Positions 56,601-64,000 of a DNA stretch of 64,000 nucleotides are shown here, piece after piece (positions within the stretch are counted from its first letter, which is position 1; each line of letters begins with the position of its first letter). The stretch is from contig OZ021732.1 in NCBI GenBank assembly GCA_963978545.1, positions 60,178,714 to 60,242,713 on the forward strand, given 5' to 3'. The notes beneath the pieces were generated by a model. It ran no database searches and had not been told where the DNA came from. It was given only the letters and a program-made list of their open reading frames with translations. A program made the translations under genes and the position numbers. The DNA is from Linyphia triangularis (lineage: Eukaryota; Arthropoda; Arachnida; Araneae; Linyphiidae).

Positions 56601-59600
56601 CAGAGCATTAATCAGTTCAGAAAGCAAAGATAAGCTTGAGCTTAATTTTATGTATGAAGCTCCACCTGGAGCTAAGCGAGGTAACTGTTAGTTCCTTATT
56701 ATCTATTTCTTTTCATTAATTAAAATGTGTGTAATACATAAAATAATACTCTTAAAAAATATTTTGTAACTAAAAACTTGTAAAAAAATATATTTTCTAA
56801 TTTACTGATTTCTTTTTTTCTTTTTCATGTCCTCTCACAGAAAGACAAGTAAGTAACTTCTCATATAATTTGTTGCATGACGTTGATGAATTGGATAATC
56901 TAATCATAAGTTTTTTTAGATATATTTTTATTGTGATAATTTTTCTCTAAAATGAAGGCTGAGCCATTTGAATGGATGGATACCTTTAATTTTTCATCAC
57001 ATTAAATTAATGGAGTTTTTTTAATTTGTAGAATATCGAGGAGTTTACTCTCAAACAGATAATCCAAAAAATTCAAGCAAACAGTAGATTAAAGATATAT
57101 TCCGAAATTTGGAAATATAAAAGATTCAGACTTTTTCCAGCACTGCTATCTTTAAAACAAAACAAAAAAATTTACAGTAGTTTGACCGTATCCGAAAGAG
57201 ATGATGGCGAAAACAAAATGGTGAAGGATAAAATTAGCTGGGAACAATTATTTGAAAGTATTAGGCACTGCAATTAAAGGATTAGAGCCAAGACACATTT
57301 TCAGAATCGGAAATAATGGGGATTCAAGGAAAACAGTTTAGCTAAAAGTCAAAACTATTAAAACAACCTTAAAACAAATGTTTTTCAAAACCACATCATG
57401 TTATATAAGGATTTTTCTTATTTTATTCCATTTATATGTTTTATTTCATTGATTTTGTGTGTGAACAATGATATGTTCTAAAATCCAGAATTTTCCAAAA
57501 TCCGGAATCGCAGAAGTCCCACCGACTACTGTGTGTATATATATAATATATATATACTTTTCTATACAATGTTAGAGCAAAATTAAAGAAAATATTCACA
57601 GTATTAAAAAAAATACAAATTTTAAGACCAACAACTGGCTCAAAGCCCAACAGAGTTGGTTGAGTAAAAAAATATATATACGTATGAATAAATATAATTT
57701 GCAAAACACAAATTACAGATTTTGCTGAATAACATAATAATAAGAGATACAAAAATTGCTGAATAACATAATAGAAGATACAGAATTTTCAAAATACAAT
57801 ATAGGAACACCAAATTTGCATATTACATATTATAGTAAGATAATTAATTTTACAAAATTACCATAATTACAACACATACAATTTATAATTAAAAAAATTA
57901 CCAGATCATTTATACAATAGTTACAGATCAGACATAATAATATACAAAGTTGACACAGAGTTTGACAATCATACTGGAAAAATACAATGCAGGTTGACAA
58001 AGTTTATAGAATACAGCAATTTGAAAGTATAAATATCCTTTTTATCAGTAAGTATAGTACACTAATTAACCCATATTAAATATATACAAATTTTGAAGCA
58101 CAAAATATAAGTTACTTAACTAGCCAGTGTAATCCAATCATTGCCCATTGATTATCCCCTAATGCATATCTAACTGTTTTTTAAAACTCTCAGAATTTAC
58201 TACATTTTCTGGCAAATCATTCCAATAATTGATTATCCTATTGTAAAAATAGTTTTTTCTCCCTTCCTTATTAAATTGAGATTTGGACAATTTGCACCCA
58301 TTTCCTCATATCCTATTGTCAGTCACAAATTCTAAATCCCTAACTTCCCCCTGTGCAATAAATTTAAATAATTTAATCAAATCCCTCCTTGCCCTTTCCT
58401 GCAGTCCAATCTATCCTCTTATGCATGTTTAATTTTTTCAATCTGTCCTCTTGTGTATGTTTAATTTTTTCAATCTATTCTCTTATACCATGCCCAAAGT
58501 TCCCTGAATTATTTTTGTTGCTGTGTGTTAAACTTTTTCTAACAAATCAATGTTCTTTTTTATAAAAGGTGAGCTCTATACAATGGTAATATAATATCAC
58601 TAGATCTAGATGAAACTTTTTATATATATATATATATAACCTTGCCTTGTCACTAGCGGACTTACACTGGTGCCCCATCTTAAAATCTACTAACCAACAC
58701 CCCAAGATCACTGACCCCATTTTGATCTCCATTTTACTTACTTAAACCTACACAATAGGTTTGCTATAATTAATCTAAAGTTAAAACTAGCTCTTTTTTT
58801 TTTTCTTTTTTTTACTTTCTTGGAGAATTATTTGGCCATATTTCTTTTTATAGAAAGAGGATGATGAACCTGAATACAAATTTGAATGGCAAAGAAAGTA
58901 CAATGCGCCACGAGAAGAGTAAGTAAAAGTAATCTGGAGGTGTGTTTTTTTTTTTTTTTTTTTTTTCTTCTTTTTTCCTATCTTATTTTGAGAGAATGAT
59001 CAAGCTCAATATTAAAAGAAAAATTTATCCATGTATATGTACTAATTAATGAGGTTGAAACAATGCTCCCCCCACCCCCAATAACATTAAATATTCACTT
59101 TTTATTCCAAGCTTGCTCTTATTCATAGTTTCTTACTTTTTACTCCGAGTCAGTACTTTATAAATGTTTTTTATAACCTTTACAAAGTGTTTTTTAAAAT
59201 GTATTACAAAAGATTGAACATATTGTACCATTTAAAGTTAAATTTTATAATGTCTTAATTACGAGAAGCATAAAATCATATATCCTGTAAAGAATAAATG
59301 CTAAACAAAATATTAATCTAAAGTGCAAGCATTCATTCTTTAACAGTTATTTAAATTTTGACAGATAGTATATGGACTGTCTATAACCAGATAGTTTGGA
59401 GTGTACTGTATTTATTTAATGGGGCCTCGTAAACAATAAAAAAATTACCCACGACAGATTTTGGTAGCTGTTTTGATTAATTTGCCTAATGAGATTGAAT
59501 TACTTGTGCTTTTACCATCTCGATGCTGTCAGCTACAAATCTACATACAAAACCTTTTTAATTTCATTTTTTTTTTATATATAAGTTTATTTTTTATGGA

Positions 59601-62600
59601 ATTAAATCAAACTGGATTCATTTAAAAAAAAAATAGTGATGGATTTTCAATGTATGTTCATGCATAGTTCATATATTTTTTCAACTTTCTATAATTCCTA
59701 ACTTCAATTTGGTTGTTATTATATCATTTTATTTCAGATTATTCTGGTTCTATACTTGTATGTTTCTTTATTACTCTGGCTTATATATTAATACTTATTT
59801 TTTATTCAATTTAGCTATGCTAGAGGAAATGAAGATATTAAAGACCAACCTTTTGGAATACCAGTTAGTTCCAAGTTTTTTCTATTATGTTCTTGTCTTC
59901 AAAAGCAATAAGATAAATGGGTCATTCTCCCAAAACAGGAAAAATACATGTCACAACAATATACCACTTTGAAAACAAGTATGAAAATAATGAATTGTCT
60001 TTTAATAACTTTTCCATGTTCCAGGCTAACTTTTCTATTGACAACACATTGAATTTTTCTCATATAAATGTATTTAAAAATATATCAAATGTCCAAAAGT
60101 CATTATCCTGGTTTGTCACTAGAGCCATCTACTCTGTTATAAATGTTAAATAAATTAATAATAAAACTAATTTTTCAACAACAGTTAATTTAATGCATTT
60201 ATAATAAAGTGTTTTATACGATGGAAACTAATTTAATTATTTTTTCTTATTTAAAAAATTACTAAAATGCATGTCACTGAACAAAGCTTCATTGTCCTGC
60301 CATATTGCATTACACTCAGTGTTAGCCAGTTAAATATTTCCAAAGGGTATTTTCACCCCTCTCTAAATTTTAAGGGGTATTTTTAAAATCCAAAGGGTAT
60401 TTTTTAAACTAAAGCAAAATCAGTTTTTTGACAGAATCAATAACTACAATAATAACTGTATGTACGATCATACAACAATGTTGCAGGATCGCAATTTCGC
60501 ATATCAGAGCAAAAACATACTTTTTAAATGCTTACTGAAAACACTTGATGGTTATAAACTTTAAACTAATTATTAACACTATGCCGTTCTGTGACACCAC
60601 ATTGGTGTCCGCGAAATTATCGGGCAAATACCAATGACGCCTCGAAAACTATCTGGAAAATGCCGGCAGCTCTATTGAAACTATTGCACAAATGACGGAA
60701 AAGTAAAACTTGACGATTTACGATATCCCGAAAAAACGCTGCCGAGTGATATAGGCGAAATGATCTGAACTTCTGAACCAATCTTGCCAGTACAGAGAAT
60801 CGCGATTAGTGCGGACAACAGTGTTAATCTACATTTTCCATCAATTCACATATGAGTTTACCTTTTTCCTCTATTTTGTGCAAGAAGGCATGGTAAAAAG
60901 CATACACTTAATTGAGGAACGTACGAAATTACTTTTGGAAATTGTAGAACGGCCCCCCTACAATCCACCTACTAATGTGGCACGGGGTATCAGCAGCCAT
61001 TCAATGGCATCAGTCAGTCACTGGTCTGTGAGAAGCACTCGAGGCACGTTTCAACCGCATGTATCCGCATTCGTAACTGGCGATTTCAGAGGAGGTGATC
61101 CTTGTATTGCATCCCTTTGGAAAATAAACAAAAAATTTGCATTTTTTCTTAAAAGAATGCTATCTTCAAAGATATAAGGCAGGAAAGTAGAGCGCCCTTT
61201 GAAAAACGGCTAGGATGATTTCTGATTTTATGAAATGGAGAATTAATTTTAAAAAATTTACCATGATGTGCCGATGCGTGATTTCACTCATGGGGCGAAA
61301 TTAAATTTCAATGCGTGTTCACGCAGATTTCACACATTTTGACAAACTCTGATTACACTCAATATTTTAACTACAGAAGGCAGCTGCATTCTATTTTGTG
61401 TGCCCATTCCAAGAACTTTGATTTCTTTAGTAAGCTGTATCAATAAGTATTCTCATTTGGCATCATTTTTTTTACAGAATTTTAAAGTTCTACTCCATTA
61501 AAGTTATGTTTAATTTGCATAATTGTCTTGACAGTTACAAGAAATACTGAATGGGAAGAAAAAAATTATATTGCTATATAGAATACATAATAAAGTCACC
61601 TTTTAGAAAATATATACATTAACTTTAAAAATTTTAAATAGAATGTGTCAGCTTCTAATCACATCAATTTCATCATTGTCCTGGCATATAAAGAACACAA
61701 TAACAGCTAACTAGAATAATAATGCTTGTTATTTATTGAAAATATAATTAATATTGATATAAGCTTAGCAGTACCCCACTACTATTGTAATTGAATGTGA
61801 AAATTTAATTTTTATTTTATTTTAATTAGCTGTTTTCTGAAATCGCCTTATTTAAAAAAAAAAATTGTATTATAAACACCATTGTCTTAGCAAAGGGATT
61901 TTTTAAAAGCTTTTCCTACTCACAATTAATAAATTTTTGCACTGCTGGTATGTTTTTTTTTGTTGTATAAAGCCTAAATAATAACAAAAATTTAATAACA
62001 TACATTTACAGCATCCTTTTTTAAAAAAATGTTTTAATATTGAAAAGTTGCCTGTTTTAAAAGAATGACGCAATTGGAAGAAATGTTTTTTTTTTTTTTT
62101 AAACTTATTTTTATAATACCATGCACATATAGTTGTTTATTATGAAATGCTATGTGAAAGAGTGATTTATTTGAAATTGAATCCCCTATTTTAAAATAAA
62201 TTATTGTTTTTTAATATGCTAATATAGTGCTGACATATTTTATGTTACATATACATAAACATATCTTGACTTTTGTTAAGATAATTTGCAAAGTTTAATT
62301 CAATTTTATGTGGATTTATTATACGTACATTTTTATTTAATATATATACACATACAAATTTAAATAAAACTATTTTCGATAAAATACAAAGCAACTTTAT
62401 GTATGAATATGATGACTAATTTTCTTGTAAGTCGTCATCATATTATACATAATTACTATTTTCATTTTACTTCCTACTTTTTTCTTTATTAAAGTTCATC
62501 AATATAAAGTTTAAAAATGTTCATCACAAAATGTATGCGTTACTTACAGGTTAGAAATGTTCGATGTATCAAATGTCATAAATGGGGTCACATCAATACT

Positions 62601-62652
62601 GATCGAGAATGCCCCCTCTTTATGCAAGCAAGTGCATCTTCCATGCCCTCAA
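53569..62652 (+). CDS. CIR1: CIR1 (CBF1-interacting corepressor), 3' partial, 7 exons
   Basis: CIR1 is a nuclear protein that bridges the Notch effector RBPJ/CSL to histone deacetylase complexes and also associates with splicing factors. Seven exons give 156 codons in frame; the gene continues past the window (human CIR1 is about 450 residues, with a long basic/serine-rich C-terminus not seen here). The N-terminus [19 protein letters not shown] matches the Cir_N domain, followed by a charged helix ([18 protein letters not shown]). Then come [13 protein letters not shown] (about 66-81), [27 protein letters not shown] and a zinc-knuckle-like C128-x2-C131-x4-H136-x6-C143. Residues 82-84 come from an 8-nt microexon. 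Homology is near-continuous with the human protein. Confidence 0.95.
53773..53867 (+). CDS. CIR1: CIR1 exon 2
   Basis: Acceptor ttccacag, donor gtaaca. It encodes [20 protein letters not shown] and ends in DLYNN plus two bases. Confidence 0.94.
53868..55689 (+). other. CIR1 intron 2, left part, no gene seen
   Basis: Intron sequence, moderately AT-rich. A 74-codon minus ORF at 55025-55249 resembles nothing I know. Confidence 0.5.
55690..56191. mobile_element. 502-bp TTAA-flanked MITE in CIR1 intron 2
   Basis: Flanked by TTAA (55686-55689 and 56192-56195). The left end CTCTTTAGTTCCCAATGC and the complement of the right end CTCTTTAATCCCCGTTCC match at about 13 of 18. The interior is much GC-richer than the surroundings and has a run of about 14 C at 56034-56047. 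TTAA duplication suggests the piggyBac type. No transposase. Confidence 0.7.
56604..56680 (+). CDS. CIR1: CIR1 exon 3
   Basis: Acceptor tcatttcag, donor gtaact. It encodes [20 protein letters not shown] and PGAKR, carrying one base forward. Confidence 0.95.
56841..56848 (+). CDS. CIR1: CIR1 exon 4, 8-nt microexon
   Basis: AAAGACAA between a strong acceptor (cctctcacag) and a strong donor (gtaagt). It completes E82 and adds R83 and Q84. Without it, exon 3 spliced to exon 5 shifts frame and hits TGA after four codons. With it, the protein reads [20 protein letters not shown], parallel to human APPGAKKENKEKEETEGE. Confidence 0.88.
56849..58853 (+). other. CIR1 intron 4, holds LINE remnant
   Basis: Besides the LINE tail at 58080-58450 it has (TA)n microsatellites near 57535-57555 and 58619-58638. 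No other gene. Confidence 0.6.
58080..58450 (-). pseudogene. Non-LTR retrotransposon (CR1/Jockey-like) ORF2 C-terminus
   Basis: The minus strand reads [20 protein letters not shown], then [20 protein letters not shown] and [20 protein letters not shown], the typical tail after the reverse transcriptase of CR1/Jockey LINEs (RK.FF..R+I..WN.LP..VV...S...FK..L). Stops break it. The remainder of the element is absent. Next to it, a unit of about 35 bp with GTTTAATTTTTTCAATCT is repeated in tandem at 58410-58485. Confidence 0.75.
58854..58918 (+). CDS. CIR1: CIR1 exon 5
   Basis: 65 nt. Acceptor ctttttatag, donor gtaagt. It encodes [19 protein letters not shown] and REE, aligned with human EGETEYKFEWQKGAPRE. 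Confidence 0.95.
58919..59814 (+). other. CIR1 intron 5, no gene seen
   Basis: AT-rich intron with a poly-T run near 58945-58966; nothing else recognised. Confidence 0.6.
59815..59863 (+). CDS. CIR1: CIR1 exon 6 (49 nt)
   Basis: Acceptor tcaatttag, donor gttagt. It encodes [16 protein letters not shown], aligned with human YAKDDMNIRDQPFGIQ. Confidence 0.95.
60317..61351. mobile_element. hAT-type element with perfect 8-bp TSD in CIR1 intron 6
   Basis: 1035 bp flanked by identical ATTACACT (60309-60316 and 61352-61359). The left end CAGTGTTAGCCA and the complement of the right end CAGAGTTTGTCA match at 9 of 12. The interior contains an open frame (60809-61177, described separately) that does not look like hAT, so it may be a nested or captured fragment. 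Confidence 0.75.
60870..61177 (+). pseudogene. Transposase-like helix-turn-helix fragment
   Basis: The frame includes [39 protein letters not shown] and [17 protein letters not shown]. This resembles the winged-helix segment of arthropod mariner-type (DUF4817-like) transposases: ER.P..STR.+A...G+S..TVWR.L...  L.PYH.Q.VQAL..GD+. Conservation is loose and no catalytic motif follows. Confidence 0.45.
62550..62652 (+). CDS. CIR1: CIR1 exon 7
   Basis: Acceptor tacttacag, donor gtaaat. It encodes [20 protein letters not shown], then [14 protein letters not shown], the zinc-knuckle-like block nearly identical to human. One base carries into an exon beyond the window. Confidence 0.95.
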
Positions 62653-62843
62653 GTAAATATATGTTTCATGTTGGTTTTCCCAATATTCCATACCTTCTCC
62701 ACTTACTACTTGAAAAAAATATATATATATATATTGCTATGCATTTACTTTAAGTTACCAAACCAGAAAGTTTTCAATTTGCCATTGTAAACTGCCTGGA
62801 TGTCATTTAAAATATTTTATAGAATTGTAAAGACAAAGTGATA

Positions 62844-63053
62844 CATTAAAACCTGTTTATAACAATACTGTAGGTATGTATAAAAATATTGTTATATACA
62901 GATTATCATTGTATGTAAAAACCTGTTTATAATGCTAATGTAAGGACATATAAAAATAGTGTTATAGACATTTCACTCAGATAGTTGAAACATTTTGCTC
63001 ATCCAATATTTATTTATGTATACATATTTATTTACATGAACTGTGTATGGTAT

Positions 63054-63105
<52 letters not shown>

Positions 63106-63680
63106 ATAATTTTAAAAGTATATTTATTCAGCAAGTAATGGAATTAATAATTAATATAAGATAATGAGCAATTTAACTATTTGGTGCTATAAGATTTTTC
63201 CTAAGATAAAGTGTATTTACCTCTGGCAACGCTTCTAGTATTACTGAGCACATCTTGCACACTGAATTAATTTAGAGAAAGCATAACTTAACTGATGAAA
63301 TTATTTTGAATGGGCAAAGCACATTGGGTATGCCATTAATCTTTATGATTTGTTGTTCATATGGCATTTGTTTTCGTGATTCTGCACAATGTAAATAAGA
63401 AACATTTAGTAATGTTGTATTCAAAAGCCTTCTGAGTTGAATTGAACCAATGGGTATCGTATTGTTTTCCAAGATTAAAAAAAATATATCTGGATTTTAT
63501 GTATATACTACTTGCTTTCTAAAGAGATAAAATTATCGTTATAGACAGTTGTATGTACAAAGTTATTATTGCTGTTGGTAGGTTTAAAATACATTTAGTG
63601 AATAAGAATTGTACCCGGATCAAAGAAAATAATATTGTATGCAGGTTTATTGTTATACGCAGTATTAACAGGTTTCACTG
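62844..63680. mobile_element. Tigger/pogo-like MITE
   Basis: 837 bp between TA dinucleotides (62842-62843 and 63681-63682). The left end CATTAAAACCTGTTTATAAC and the complement of the right end CAGTGAAACCTGTTAATAC match well, and AACCTGTTTATAA recurs again 75 bp inside. The GAAACCTGTTAATAC terminus is typical of Tigger/pogo elements. No transposase. Confidence 0.7.
63051..63104 (+). repeat. (TTTA)n microsatellite
   Basis: About 13 uninterrupted TTTA units within the Tigger-like MITE. Confidence 0.95.
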
Positions 63681-64000
63681 TATTTACCATTTTAGTCATT
63701 ATTAATATTATGCAAAGTTAATAAAGAAATACACAAAAAGATTTCTCTTGCATTTAACAGATTTATTTTCTGTCATTATGAAAAAAAAATTCTCTTTATC
63801 CTGTCATTGTTCCGTATTTAAAAGTTCTACTCTAACAGTTTTAACTAACAAAAGCTGCTGTGCGATAGTTTTTAAATTTTCCCATTAAAACCTAAGATTA
63901 CTAGATTTATGTAACAGTGTAACTACCTTTTGATGGTATAATAAATCGCATTTTAAACCTGATGGTGTGAATTGCGTTTTAAACTTGATGATCAATCACA

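Larger units (their letters stand above)
62653..64000 (+). other. CIR1 intron 7, runs off the window
   Basis: No further CIR1 exon is found before the right edge. Holds the Tigger-like MITE and its TTTA microsatellite. Confidence 0.6.

Noticed and set aside
57441..57752. 103-codon minus ORF
   Set aside because: Low-complexity, Tyr/Ile/Phe-rich translation over a TA microsatellite; no family resemblance.
1..64000. CRISPR arrays, operons, bacterial regulatory sites or rRNA
   Set aside because: Spliceosomal gene structure and composition are eukaryotic; no regularly spaced identical repeats of CRISPR type and no rRNA blocks are seen.

Overview
This is an AT-rich animal nuclear window. Genes are split by spliceosomal introns with GT-AG boundaries, one of them GC-AG, and the introns are full of DNA transposons. 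The encoded proteins look like invertebrate orthologues of human proteins. An arthropod, possibly an arachnid, fits the mix of mariner, hAT, piggyBac-like, pogo and THAP elements, but the species cannot be fixed from the sequence alone. All assignments rest on reading the sequence and on remembered protein families; no search was run.

Three genes account for the coding content. (1) FOCAD (focadhesin), plus strand, from the left edge to 44538: 31 exons in perfect frame encode 1685 residues, and the first part of the gene lies upstream of the window. (2) JTB (jumping translocation breakpoint protein), minus strand, 53113 down to 44766: a complete four-exon gene of 154 codons, whose exons are short enough to be missed by simple ORF calling. 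(3) CIR1 (corepressor interacting with RBPJ), plus strand, from 53569: seven exons, including an 8-nt microexon, continuing past the right edge.

The layout is compact between genes. FOCAD and JTB converge, with stop codons 227 bp apart. JTB and CIR1 diverge from a 455-bp intergenic region that probably holds a shared promoter. Their known roles differ: FOCAD works with the SKI/exosome RNA surveillance machinery, JTB is a small membrane protein linked to cytokinesis, and CIR1 is a nuclear corepressor with splicing links. Nothing suggests a pathway cluster.

Introns hold most of the sequence. FOCAD intron 5 has elements nested inside an outer element. Intron 7 has a hAT-like element with a perfect 8-bp target duplication. 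Intron 13 (9.7 kb) has a tandem-repeat block, a hairpin MITE, a palindrome of about 2 kb carrying two copies of a decayed ORF, a dead hAT transposase split by a MITE, and a short MITE. Intron 14 has THAP-transposon remains. Intron 26 has an internally deleted mariner and intron 27 a SINE with a perfect 13-bp duplication. JTB introns hold a degenerate minisatellite, an antisense solo LTR and a pogo-like element. CIR1 introns hold a TTAA-flanked MITE, a LINE tail, a hAT-like element and a Tigger-like element.
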